Below the pieces are notes generated by a model. That model searched no databases. It was given only the letters and a program-made list of their open reading frames with translations, and had not been told where the DNA came from. 64,000 nucleotides of DNA, from the NCBI GenBank assembly GCA_017447775.1, contig JAFSMU010000026.1, positions 1-64,000 of the forward strand. The letters run 5' to 3'. The position numbers and the translations under genes are program-made. How positions within the stretch are numbered: the first letter of the stretch is position 1; every line of letters begins with the position of its first letter. Below are positions 1-8,447 of the stretch, in pieces. Origin of the DNA: Clostridia bacterium (GTDB lineage Bacteria > Bacillota > Clostridia > Oscillospirales > CAG-272).

Positions 1-458
1 ACGTTGTTCACAATGCCTGCCGTAACGACGATCTCCTGATCGGTGCCGAAGAAGCTGCCGACGATATTGAACATCGCCGCGAACACCATGCCGATAGCGA
101 TGGAGTTTGTAACGTAAGGCAGAAAGAATATCGTTTGAAGCACTTTTTGAAGCGGTTTTATGGAATTGAGCGCGACCGCGATCAAAAGAGCAAGGAACGA
201 AGATATCGGCACAGTCAGTATGCAGAGGAGCATCGTGTTTTTAAGGCACTGCAAAAAGCCCTGATACTGAATGACTTTTATAAAGTTGCCGAGCCCGAAA
301 CTGAATATTGCGCCGCCTTTTGCTTGAAGTCCGCTGTAATTTTCAAGGAAAGACATTCTCACGGTATTGAATATCGGCCAAACCGTGAAGATAAGCAATA
401 ATACTATAGCGGGTGAAAGGTATAGCCACGCTTTCCATTGTTGTTTACTGTCTACCAT
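1..458 (-). CDS. Sugar ABC transporter permease, MalF/UgpA-like (3' end outside window)
   Basis: Reading the complement from an ATG at 456-458 gives an open frame of about 152 codons that runs off the left edge. It begins MVDSKQQWKAWLYLSP, followed by a hydrophobic first membrane helix and further helices, the layout of the MalF/UgpA/LacF family of carbohydrate importer permeases. The characteristic cytoplasmic EAA loop would lie beyond the edge, so it cannot be checked. The start has a good ribosome site (GAGGT at 463-467, inside the end of the preceding gene), and only one base separates it from the stop of the ATPase gene, so the two are co-transcribed and probably co-translated. Substrate unknown; family assignment rests on the N-terminal third only. 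Confidence 0.8.
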   Translation of the reverse strand, partial: MVDSKQQWKAWLYLSPAIVLLLIFTVWPIFNTVRMSFLENYSGLQAKGGAIFSFGLGNFIKVIQYQGFLQCLKNTMLLCILTVPISSFLALLIAVALNSIKPLQKVLQTIFFLPYVTNSIAIGMVFAAMFNIVGSFFGTDQEIVVTAGIVNN

Positions 459-459
459 A

Positions 460-1560
460 TTACACCTCGAAGAAGATTCTTTCTTCCGACTCTTTTTCAA
501 ATATGAATACTTTGTTTCGTTTGAGCGTGAATCTGACGGTTCTTGCCGTCATATCGACCTTATGTTCAGCGTTGACGATTGAGCGAACAAGGGGATTTGC
601 GGAAGCGTCGTTTGTCGAGATTATGCTGACGTCGCGTCCCATGACTTCAACGCTTTTGAGCATACAGCAGAACGGGCCGTTATCATCCGGGACGAATCCT
701 TCCGGTCTTATGCCGACGTGAACTTCCCCGTTTTGAACGTCCGGCACGTCAAGCACCGCGTCATCTCCGATATAAAGCTTTCCGTCGCGTACCTCGCCCT
801 TAAATACGTTTATCGGCGGTGTCCCGAGGAATTTTGCGACGAACAGGTTTTTCGGGCTGTCGTAAACGTCCTGCGGAGCGCCGATCTGCTGAATAACGCC
901 CTGTTTCATAACTACGATCATATCGGAAATGCTCATCGCTTCTTCCTGGTCGTGCGTTACGAACACGGTCGTGATCTTTGTTTCTCTCTGGATGCGGCGG
1001 ATCTCTTCTCTCGTCTGCAAACGCAGGCGCGCGTCAAGGTTTGAAAGCGGCTCGTCAAGCAAAAGCACGCGCGGCATTTTGACAAGCGCTCTCGCGATCG
1101 CAACGCGCTGCTGCTGACCGCCCGAAAGCTCGCTCGGCTTGCGGTCCATAAGGTTGTCTATCTGGACAAGCTTCGCGGCGTTGTACGCGCGCTCAAGCAT
1201 GACTTCCTTTGAAAGTTTGTCCGCGCCTTTCAGATTCTGCAGCGGGAAAATGATGTTCTGCTTTACAGTCATGTGCGGATAAAGCGCGTAGTTCTGGAAA
1301 ACAAGCCCGACGCCTCTGTTTTCCGGCGAAAGGTCGGTAACGTCGTCATCGCCGAAGTAGATTTTGCCGCTTGTCGCTTTTTGAAGTCCGCAGATCATAT
1401 ACAAAGTTGTACTTTTTCCGCAGCCGGAAGGTCCGAGCAGTCCTATCAGCTTACCGTCCGGGATCGTAAATGTAAAATCGTTTACAGCCACGACCTCCTC
1501 GTTACTTTTTTTGTTTCTGCTGGGAAAGATCTTTGTTAGGTTTTCCAATACGACTTTCAT
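460..1560 (-). CDS. Carbohydrate ABC transporter ATPase, MalK/UgpC/MsmK family
   Basis: A 366-residue nucleotide-binding subunit that would energise a sugar importer at the inner face of the membrane. Walker A GPSGCGKST lies near residues 43-51, the signature LSGGQQQR near 145, and Walker B VLLLDEP about 20 residues later, followed by the H-loop VFVTHDQEEA. About 130 residues after the nucleotide-binding domain match the size and position of the MalK/UgpC regulatory TOBE (OB-fold) region, which is what separates this family from short ABC ATPases. The start follows AAGGGGGACAAA. The gene sits between an RDD protein and the MalF-like permease. Family MalK/MsmK proteins often serve several transporters, so the substrate cannot be inferred. 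Confidence 0.93.
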   Translation of the reverse strand: MKVVLENLTKIFPSRNKKSNEEVVAVNDFTFTIPDGKLIGLLGPSGCGKSTTLYMICGLQKATSGKIYFGDDDVTDLSPENRGVGLVFQNYALYPHMTVKQNIIFPLQNLKGADKLSKEVMLERAYNAAKLVQIDNLMDRKPSELSGGQQQRVAIARALVKMPRVLLLDEPLSNLDARLRLQTREEIRRIQRETKITTVFVTHDQEEAMSISDMIVVMKQGVIQQIGAPQDVYDSPKNLFVAKFLGTPPINVFKGEVRDGKLYIGDDAVLDVPDVQNGEVHVGIRPEGFVPDDNGPFCCMLKSVEVMGRDVSIISTNDASANPLVRSIVNAEHKVDMTARTVRFTLKRNKVFIFEKESEERIFFEV

Positions 1561-1594
1561 TTTGTCCCCCTTGATTTATGCTGATTTTATTTTT

Positions 1595-2347
1595 TCAATA
1601 GTCGGATTTTGCCACGGCTTCGGCGTGGGCTTTTTTCTTGTATTCTATCATCTCTTCTTCAGTATCGAATATCATCTGGCTTGAAATATCGACAGCCACC
1701 GTTTTCGCAAGCACGTCGTGTATCGGAGAAAACGTCTTTGAAGAAATGATCATAACGATCTGTAAAACAAATATAAGAAGAATGATTATCGGCCCGATAA
1801 TGCCTATCGAACCTGTCAGCATCATAAGAAGTATTATCAGCGGCACCATCGTTTCGATCGTAAACTTGCCGAGAAACGTGCGAATGAACAGCATAAGTGT
1901 ACTCATTTTAACGCCGTCGGAGCGCATAACGCCGATGCCGAATATCTTTTTGCCGAAAGTCTGCCCGTTTTTGAAGAGAAGCGGCACGATGAATTCCGTG
2001 ATCAAAAAAGCAAAAAGAATGCCGAGCGAAATGATCATCAATGTAAGGTTTATAACCATCGTATAAAGGTACGCCGCCCTTTGATTTGTGTTCAGAAGTT
2101 CCGCAAAAAGCTTTTCGAGGTGTGCAAGCTCCTCCTCGGACATCTGAGCGCCGTCGCTTATCGCCTCAGCGATAGTTACGTCGTTTGAAAGCGTCATCTC
2201 CTTGAATTCGTCAAGCATCGAGTTATACCCGGTTATTACAGATATGAGAAACGCAATTCCGACAGCGACGATGCCGAACACGATAAAGTCAAATAGAAAA
2301 GCCGATATTCTTTTCCAGACATTTGCCTTTTGAAGATCGTAAATCAT
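1595..2347 (-). CDS. RDD family membrane protein
   Basis: A 250-residue polytopic protein. The first helix begins with the family-typical basic/aromatic lead (VWKRISAFLFDFIVFG, near residues 10-25), in which the R and D residues match the RDD motif. Further hydrophobic segments lie near residues 95-130 and 155-205. A soluble acidic insertion (residues 40-85) separates the first and second helices. The C-terminus is charged and cytoplasmic-looking. RDD proteins are poorly understood; some have been linked to ion transport. It lies 34 bp upstream of the sugar ATPase on the same strand and could be in the same transcript, downstream of the structured RNA unit at 2393-2606. Function not inferred. 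Confidence 0.8.
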   Translation of the reverse strand: MIYDLQKANVWKRISAFLFDFIVFGIVAVGIAFLISVITGYNSMLDEFKEMTLSNDVTIAEAISDGAQMSEEELAHLEKLFAELLNTNQRAAYLYTMVINLTLMIISLGILFAFLITEFIVPLLFKNGQTFGKKIFGIGVMRSDGVKMSTLMLFIRTFLGKFTIETMVPLIILLMMLTGSIGIIGPIIILLIFVLQIVMIISSKTFSPIHDVLAKTVAVDISSQMIFDTEEEMIEYKKKAHAEAVAKSDY

Positions 2348-2392
2348 AACTTGCCTTTTCCGTTAAAGATTTCAATTTTTGATTTTACATAC

Positions 2393-2606
2393 AAAAAGCC
2401 CACTGCAGTAAAAAAATCACAGTGAGCAAACGCAAATAACAATATTTTCAGAGGTCACAAAAATAACTCGGGCGGAATGATTCGTCCGAATTGTTTTCAT
2501 CAAATATATATCGGTGTTATGCATATGAGAATTACCTTCCCGATGAAAATATTTGATAAGCGGGCTTCCGAACAGTATCGTCGGAAACCCGTTGCCTGCT
2601 TATTAC
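2393..2606 (-). ncRNA. Candidate structured RNA, about 214 nt, unknown family
   Basis: This 360-base gap between tgt and the RDD gene holds a self-contained minus-strand unit. A consensus promoter at 2613-2641 would start RNA near 2606. The transcript can form a hairpin with 11-bp arms at 2561-2571/2581-2591, a second hairpin at 2499-2507/2549-2557 with an inner stem 2510-2514/2540-2544, and a terminator at 2398-2405/2420-2427 followed by five U. A competing 10-bp pairing is possible between 2441-2450 and 2544-2553. No open frame with a ribosome site was seen. It may be a free regulatory RNA or an attenuating leader of the RDD gene, which starts 46 bases beyond the terminator. I recognise no known riboswitch core in it. 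Confidence 0.5.
2398..2427 (-). terminator. Intrinsic terminator of the 2.4-kb RNA unit / tgt operon
   Basis: On the minus strand the arms GCTCACTG and CAGTGGGC pair (one G-U) around a 14-nt loop and are followed by TTTTTG. It would end the structured RNA and any readthrough from tgt. Confidence 0.6.
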
Positions 2607-2612
2607 AAAATT

Positions 2613-2641
2613 ATTATACCAAAAGAGAAAAATGATGTCAA
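2613..2641 (-). promoter_or_regulatory. Consensus sigma-A promoter of the 2.4-kb RNA unit
   Basis: Minus strand TTGACA (2636-2641), a 17-bp spacer and TATAAT (2613-2618). Both hexamers are exact consensus, which is rare and usual for strongly expressed stable RNAs. Confidence 0.75.
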
Positions 2642-2707
2642 TATTTTTTTCTACATAATTTATATATTTTCGACATTAAACGTCACTTTTCTTACTCGGA
2701 AGAAAAG

Positions 2708-3838
2708 CTAAATCCTCTCTTGCAGCGCCAGTCTGTACCTTTTGTAAAAGTCCTCGTACGTGCCGCTATCTATCGCTTCGCGTATTTTTGCCATAAGCTC
2801 GTTGTAAAAATATAAGTTATGCAAAACGGCGAGGCGCATGCCGAGCATTTCACCGACGTTGAGCAAATGGCGGATATATCCGCGCGAATAGTTGCGGCAG
2901 GCGGGACATTTGCAGTTTCTGTCGATCGGCTCGCTGTCGATCTGGTATTTCTGATTGTTTATATTCATCGTGCCGTTCCACGTGAAAATATAGCCGTGGC
3001 GCGCATTTCTCGACGGCATAACGCAGTCGAAGAAGTCGATGCCGCGATACACGCCCTCGATGATGTTCCACGGAGTGCCGACGCCCATAAGGTAGCGCGG
3101 TTTGTCCTTCGGCATAAGCGGCTCGACCTGCTCGATTATGTGGTACATAACTTCCGTTTCCTCGCCGACCGCAAGGCCGCCGATCGCGTAACCGTCGCAC
3201 TCAAGCTCTCGGATGGTCTTCATATGCTCAATGCGAAGATCATCGTATGTGCCGCCTTGGTTTATACCGAAAAGGAGCTGATTTTTGTTTATCGTTTCGT
3301 CAAGCGAGTTCAATCGCTTCATCTCTGCGATGCATCTTTTAAGCCAGCACGTTGTGCGCTCAACAGAGTTTTTGACGTAGTCGTACGGCGACGGATTTTC
3401 GACGCATTCATCAAATGCCATGGCGATCGTCGATGCGATGTGCGACTGTATCTGCATACTTTCCTCGGGCCCCATAAAGATACGTCTGCCGTCGATGTGC
3501 GAGGCAAACGAAACGCCCTCTTCCGTTATTTTGCGGAGCTGAGCGAGCGAGAAAACCTGAAAGCCGCCGCTGTCGGTAAGCACAGGGCGATCCCAATTGA
3601 AAAATTTGTGTATTCCGCCCATTTTGTAAATAACTTCGTCGCCCGGACGGACATGCAGATGATATGTGTTCGACAACTCGATCTGGCAGCCTATCTCGCG
3701 CAGATCTGTCGTTGAAATTCCGCCCTTTATCGCCGCAGACGTGCCGACGTTCATAAATACCGGTGTTTCGGCGCTGCCGTGAACGCTCTCAAAGTGTCCG
3801 CGGCGGGCGTGTCCGTCCATTTTTATAAGCTTAAACAT
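2708..3838 (-). CDS. tgt: Queuine/preQ1 tRNA-ribosyltransferase
   Basis: Bacterial Tgt exchanges guanine-34 of GUN-anticodon tRNAs for preQ1 in queuosine synthesis. Visible family features are the preQ1/guanine pocket DSGGFQVFSL (about residue 90), GGLAVGEE, the MPSRNARHG loop, and the zinc site CKCPACRNYSRGY followed by HL near the C-terminus. The length of about 376 residues is normal. An in-frame start 12 codons upstream would overlap mutL; I prefer the ATG at 3836-3838, because a GAGGT ribosome site sits 5 bases before it, at the mutL stop. It is the last gene of miaB-mutS-mutL-tgt. A QueT transporter and QueG-like protein at 52.5-53.9 kb are further queuosine genes. Confidence 0.97.
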   Translation of the reverse strand: MFKLIKMDGHARRGHFESVHGSAETPVFMNVGTSAAIKGGISTTDLREIGCQIELSNTYHLHVRPGDEVIYKMGGIHKFFNWDRPVLTDSGGFQVFSLAQLRKITEEGVSFASHIDGRRIFMGPEESMQIQSHIASTIAMAFDECVENPSPYDYVKNSVERTTCWLKRCIAEMKRLNSLDETINKNQLLFGINQGGTYDDLRIEHMKTIRELECDGYAIGGLAVGEETEVMYHIIEQVEPLMPKDKPRYLMGVGTPWNIIEGVYRGIDFFDCVMPSRNARHGYIFTWNGTMNINNQKYQIDSEPIDRNCKCPACRNYSRGYIRHLLNVGEMLGMRLAVLHNLYFYNELMAKIREAIDSGTYEDFYKRYRLALQERI

Positions 3839-3845
3839 AGAAACC

Positions 3846-5810
3846 TCACTTAATTCTTCCGAAGCGAGCGTCAAGCTCGCGTTTTGTCATTTCAAACGCC
3901 ACCGGGCGACCGTGCGGGCAAAATTTGATGCAGTCATACCTCAACACATTGTCGCAGACCCAGCGGACGTATTCGTCGCTGTAATGACGTCCCGCTTTTA
4001 TCGACATTTTGCACGACGTCTGGTATAGCGCGTGCTCAAACACAGAGCGCTTCTTTATTTCAAGCGGGACTCCCTCGTCAATAAGAGAGCCTACCATTTG
4101 CGAGAACAGATCGCACCCCGTCTTGACGTCGTACCCTATCGGCACACCTGAAATTTTCACGACGCCGCTTGACAATTCAAACACAAATCCAACGCTCTCT
4201 ATCTCGTTTGCGAACACCGAAACAGCCTCGCTTTCTTCCGAGGTAAGATGAATCGTTTCCGGCGCAAGCAAAAGCTGGACGTTTGGCGTAAGATTCTTCA
4301 TTTGCGAGCGAAGTTTCTCGAAATTTATCCTTTCGTGCGCCGCGTGCTTGTCGATGAGCATGATTTTGTCTTCAAGCTCGATTATAACGTATGTTTCAAA
4401 CGCCTCGCCGACAATGCGGTACTCCGGTACGGGATTTGCCGTGCGGTCGGGGATATCGGCGTCCGTATTTTTTACCGTGAAAATATCGCGACGGATCGAG
4501 TTGCCGTCGGCGTTATCAAATCCGACGCCTGAACGGACAGCGGCTTCTTTTCTCGGCTCTGTGACGTCAATGGAAATCTCGGGATGCTTTTCTATCCCCA
4601 TCGATCTTTGCGCCCACTCGGGAAACGCGCTTGATTCAACGCTTTTTTCCGGTTTTTCCGCGGCCGGCGAAAAGGAGGGTACGGCTTCCGAAATATTAAG
4701 CTGCTGTGCGTCTTTTTCGCCGCGCTCGCGTATCGGAGCGAATGCCGACGTTGTTTTCAGCTCGTTTATCGTTTTTTCCGGCTTTATTTCCACCGGATTT
4801 TCGTCGATAGACGGGCGTTTTACGCCGCCTTCAAGCGCCGAGCGGACAGCATAATAAACAGCTGAAAATACTTCTCTTTCGTCTGAAAACTTCACTTCAA
4901 GCTTTGACGGATGAATATTTACGTCGACGTATGCGCCGTGTATCTTTACGTTCAGCACGCACGACGGAAATTTACCAATCGGGATATACGTCTGAAACGC
5001 CTGTTCAAGAGCTGCTGTCAGCAATTTTGAGCGCACGTTGCGGCCGTTTACAAAAAATATCTGCATACCACGGTTTCCGCGCGCATAAACGGGCGAGCAA
5101 ACAAAGCCGTCGACTGTTATGCTCTTTCCCTGCGACTGAACTCGCGTCAGAGAACTTGCAAAAGCGCGCCCGAAAACAGAGTATATCGCGCCCTCGGCGT
5201 TATTGTCGCCGACGGTGGAAAATTTGATCGCGCCGTCGCTTATAAACTTGAATGCGATCTCCGGATGAGATACCGCGGCGCGCTCAACGACGCTTTGGAC
5301 CGCGGTCGCTTCTGCGGAGTCTGATTTCAAGAATTTCAGCCTTGCGGGCGTTGTTGCAAACAGCTCCTCGCACAGTACCGTCGTGCCGTCGGGACAGCCG
5401 ACTTCCTCCACTTTCGGCGCGGAGCCGTAATTTGATACAAGCGCGCATCCGACGGAATCAGAGCGGCGTTTGGTTAGTATGCGGAACTTCGTGACTGCGG
5501 AAATCGCCGCCAGCGCCTCGCCGCGAAAGCCGAGCGTCATTATGGCGGTAAGATCGTTTGCCGTTTTTATTTTGCTTGTGGCGTGGCGCTTTACCGACAT
5601 CATAGCGTCATCGGCGCTCATACCGCACCCGTCGTCCGTCACGCGCAAAAGCGAAATTCCGCCGTTTTTGATCTCGACTGTTATATTTCCCGCTCCCGCA
5701 TCGACTGAATTTTCGATAAGCTCCTTTACAGCCGACGACGGTCTTTCAACGACCTCGCCCGCCGCTATCAAATTGGCGACGCTGATATCAAGAACATTTA
5801 TAATACCCAA
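3846..5810 (-). CDS. mutL: DNA mismatch repair protein MutL
   Basis: A 654-residue MutL. The N-terminal GHKL ATPase shows IAAGEVVERPSSAVKELIEN (residues 15-34), then DDGCGM and GFRGEAL. The C-terminal part carries the latent endonuclease motif as DKHAAHERINFE, fitting D-x-H-A-x2-E-x4-E with Lys where Gln is common, and SCKMSIKAG and CPHGRP, which complete the metal site. It should therefore nick the daughter strand, as expected in an organism without MutH. A proline/acid-rich linker spans about residues 340-450. The start codon is TTG at 5808-5810, chosen because GGAGG precedes it and no in-frame ATG is nearby. It is 11 bp after mutS. Confidence 0.97.
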   Translation of the reverse strand: MGIINVLDISVANLIAAGEVVERPSSAVKELIENSVDAGAGNITVEIKNGGISLLRVTDDGCGMSADDAMMSVKRHATSKIKTANDLTAIMTLGFRGEALAAISAVTKFRILTKRRSDSVGCALVSNYGSAPKVEEVGCPDGTTVLCEELFATTPARLKFLKSDSAEATAVQSVVERAAVSHPEIAFKFISDGAIKFSTVGDNNAEGAIYSVFGRAFASSLTRVQSQGKSITVDGFVCSPVYARGNRGMQIFFVNGRNVRSKLLTAALEQAFQTYIPIGKFPSCVLNVKIHGAYVDVNIHPSKLEVKFSDEREVFSAVYYAVRSALEGGVKRPSIDENPVEIKPEKTINELKTTSAFAPIRERGEKDAQQLNISEAVPSFSPAAEKPEKSVESSAFPEWAQRSMGIEKHPEISIDVTEPRKEAAVRSGVGFDNADGNSIRRDIFTVKNTDADIPDRTANPVPEYRIVGEAFETYVIIELEDKIMLIDKHAAHERINFEKLRSQMKNLTPNVQLLLAPETIHLTSEESEAVSVFANEIESVGFVFELSSGVVKISGVPIGYDVKTGCDLFSQMVGSLIDEGVPLEIKKRSVFEHALYQTSCKMSIKAGRHYSDEYVRWVCDNVLRYDCIKFCPHGRPVAFEMTKRELDARFGRIK

Positions 5811-5821
5811 ATTTCTCCTCC

Positions 5822-8410
5822 TTAACGAAGAATCTTTTTAAGCTCGTAAACAAGGTTGATCGCTTCAAGCGGCGTCAGAGTATTTATATCGCACTCGCGC
5901 AGCTTGTCGCAAACTTCCCTCTCTTCAAAATTTTCTATCGTGATCGCACCGTCGTCAAGCGGCGCGGCCTGCTTTTTCGGGCGCGGCTGTTCATTACCGC
6001 CTTCGATCGCCGCAAGTATCTCCTTTGCGCGCTTTGTCACTTCATTCGGCACACCCGCAAGCTTTGCAACCTCAATTCCGTAGCTGTCGTCGGCGGAGCC
6101 GCGCACGATCTTGCGTAAAAACGTGATCGCGTCGCCTTTTTTCTTCGCGGCGATGTTGTAATTGACAACGCCGTCGACCTCTCCTTCAAGCGACGTCAGC
6201 TCGTGATAGTGAGTTGCGAAAAGCGTCTTTGCACCGATTTTTTTCGACGCGGTGTACTCGGCGACGGCTCGCGCAATGCTCATTCCGTCAAACGTCGACG
6301 TTCCGCGCCCTATCTCGTCGTAGATTATCAGGCTTTGGCGCGTTGCGTGCGCGAGAATATACGAAACCTCGCTCATCTCCGTCATAAACGTAGACTGACC
6401 GCGCGAAAGATCATCAGACGCGCCGACGCGGGTGAATATTTTATCAACCACCGAAATTCTCGCCTCGCGCGCCGGAACGAAAGAGCCGATCTGCGCCATA
6501 ATGCAGATTATCGCCACCTGACGCATATAAGTCGACTTACCCGCCATATTCGGCCCTGTTATGAGCATAAAGCGGTTTTTCTTGCAGTCAAGCTCCGTGT
6601 CGTTGGGGACAAAATACATATTTTTCGCAAACAGTTCAACGACGGGATGGCGTCCGTCAACGATCGATACGACGTCGCCGTACGTAACTTCGGGACGGCG
6701 GTATCCGTTTTGCGCCGCCGCTTCGGCAAGCGAACGGTAAACGTCGAGCTTTGATATAAGCGAAGCCGTTTTTTGTATGCGGTGAACGTTTGACGCAATT
6801 TTATCTCTCAAATCGCAGAAAAGCTGATATTCAAGCGCGTTCAGCTTCTCGGACGCGCCAAGCACCTGCGATTCCATATCTTTGAGTTCTTCGGTTATGT
6901 ATCTTTCGCAGTTCGTAAGCGTCTGCTTGCGGATATATCTTTCCGGGACGTTGCCGACAAACGATTTAGATACCTCGATATAATATCCGAAAACGCGGTT
7001 GTAGCCGATTTTCAGCGTTCTTATCCCCGTGCTTTCCTTTTCATTTTCCTCTATTCTGTCGATCCATCCCTTTGAATTGCCGATTATCGAGCGCAAGTAG
7101 TCTATATCTGGCGAATAGCCGTCTTTGAATATTCCGCCCTCGCGCACGGTTATCGGCGTGTCTTTTTCGACTATCGCCGCGTTTATCATCGAGCCGATGT
7201 CCGAGAGATCGTCGATGTCGTTTGAGATCGAGCGAAGCTCGTCCGACGTGCAGGCGCTTGTTAAAGCCTTGATCTGCGGAACGCGGTCGGCAGTTTGTGC
7301 GACGGACAAAAGCTCGCGCGGGTTAGCCGTTCCGTAGACTATCTTGGTCATAAGACGCTCGATATCAAGCACCCCCGAGAGCGCCTCGCCAAGTTCCCCG
7401 CGAAGCGAGATGTTCTTATACAGCTCCTCAACGGCGCCGAGGCGGCGGTTTATCGCCGCGGGATTTACGAGCGGAGTGTCTATATATTTTCTCAAAAGGC
7501 GCGCGCCCGCCGACGTTTTGGTCTTGTCAAGGACCCAAAGAAGCGTTCCTTTTTTTTCGCCGCGGCGCATATTTTCGCAAAGCTCGAGCGAGCGGCGGGA
7601 GTTTGCGTCGATTTCAAGATATTCGCCCTTTTTATAGAAATTTATTTCGTCGATGTTTGAAAGATCGTTTTTCTGCATTTCGACAGAATACGAAATAACG
7701 GCGCCGACGGCACAAAGCGCGACGTCGTTTTGGTTTTCAAATTCAGACGGGATCGATGAAAACCGACGCGTGACATCGCTATATGCCGCACTTCCGTCAA
7801 AGCGATGCGCCTGCTCCTCATTTACAAAGCACGAGGTATTAACGCGAAGAAACTCGCCAGCGGAGCCTATATCGTCGAGTTTGCAGTTCAGCACGATCTC
7901 GCTCGGCGCATGGGTGGAAAACTCGCCCATAAGCTCGGACACGGCGTTGTCGCCGCTGAATTCGGTTGCCGAGATCGCGCCCGTTGAAATATCTGCAAAG
8001 CAAACGCCGATATTATCATCTTTTACGCAAACGGCACAGATATAATTGTTCTTCTTTTCGTCGAGGAACGAAGCTTCCGTAACGGTGCCGGGAGTTATCA
8101 TACGTGTTACCTCGCGTTTGACTATCCCCTTTGCCAGCGACGGATCTTCCATTTGATCGCATACGGCGACCTTATACCCCTTTGCGACAAGTCTGCCGAT
8201 GTAGTTGTCGACCGCGTGAAACGGCACGCCGCACATCGGCGCGCGCTCTTCCTCGCCGCAATCCTTGCCCGTCAGCACAAGATCAAGCTCGGCTGAAACG
8301 GTCTTTGCGTCGTCGAAAAACATTTCGTAAAAGTCGCCGACGCGGTACATAAGGATATACTCGCGGTACTGCCCCTTTATTTCAAAATACTGCTGCATCA
8401 TCGGGGTCAT
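5822..8410 (-). CDS. mutS: DNA mismatch repair protein MutS
   Basis: An 862-residue mismatch-recognition ATPase. The N-terminus MMQQYFEIKGQYREYIL leads to the mismatch-binding Phe-x-Glu region GDFYEMFFDDA (about residues 26-36). The C-terminal ATPase has Walker A GPNMAGKST, the MutS signature DDLSRGQSTFMTEM, Walker B SLIIYDEIGRGTSTFDG and the ATHYHEL switch. The length is that of MutS1 rather than MutS2, and there is no Smr domain. The gene is immediately followed by mutL, the classical Firmicute mutSL arrangement, and preceded by miaB at 37 bp. Ribosome site GAGGAAG. Confidence 0.98.
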   Translation of the reverse strand: MTPMMQQYFEIKGQYREYILMYRVGDFYEMFFDDAKTVSAELDLVLTGKDCGEEERAPMCGVPFHAVDNYIGRLVAKGYKVAVCDQMEDPSLAKGIVKREVTRMITPGTVTEASFLDEKKNNYICAVCVKDDNIGVCFADISTGAISATEFSGDNAVSELMGEFSTHAPSEIVLNCKLDDIGSAGEFLRVNTSCFVNEEQAHRFDGSAAYSDVTRRFSSIPSEFENQNDVALCAVGAVISYSVEMQKNDLSNIDEINFYKKGEYLEIDANSRRSLELCENMRRGEKKGTLLWVLDKTKTSAGARLLRKYIDTPLVNPAAINRRLGAVEELYKNISLRGELGEALSGVLDIERLMTKIVYGTANPRELLSVAQTADRVPQIKALTSACTSDELRSISNDIDDLSDIGSMINAAIVEKDTPITVREGGIFKDGYSPDIDYLRSIIGNSKGWIDRIEENEKESTGIRTLKIGYNRVFGYYIEVSKSFVGNVPERYIRKQTLTNCERYITEELKDMESQVLGASEKLNALEYQLFCDLRDKIASNVHRIQKTASLISKLDVYRSLAEAAAQNGYRRPEVTYGDVVSIVDGRHPVVELFAKNMYFVPNDTELDCKKNRFMLITGPNMAGKSTYMRQVAIICIMAQIGSFVPAREARISVVDKIFTRVGASDDLSRGQSTFMTEMSEVSYILAHATRQSLIIYDEIGRGTSTFDGMSIARAVAEYTASKKIGAKTLFATHYHELTSLEGEVDGVVNYNIAAKKKGDAITFLRKIVRGSADDSYGIEVAKLAGVPNEVTKRAKEILAAIEGGNEQPRPKKQAAPLDDGAITIENFEEREVCDKLRECDINTLTPLEAINLVYELKKILR

Positions 8411-8447
8411 ATTGTGCTTCCTCTTTTCATTTTTTGATTTTTAGAAA

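Noticed and set aside
2819-3715. Long open frame opposite tgt (298 codons, plus strand)
   Set aside because: It lies wholly antisense to the well-supported tgt gene, has no ribosome site, and its protein matches no family pattern; it is a codon-bias shadow.
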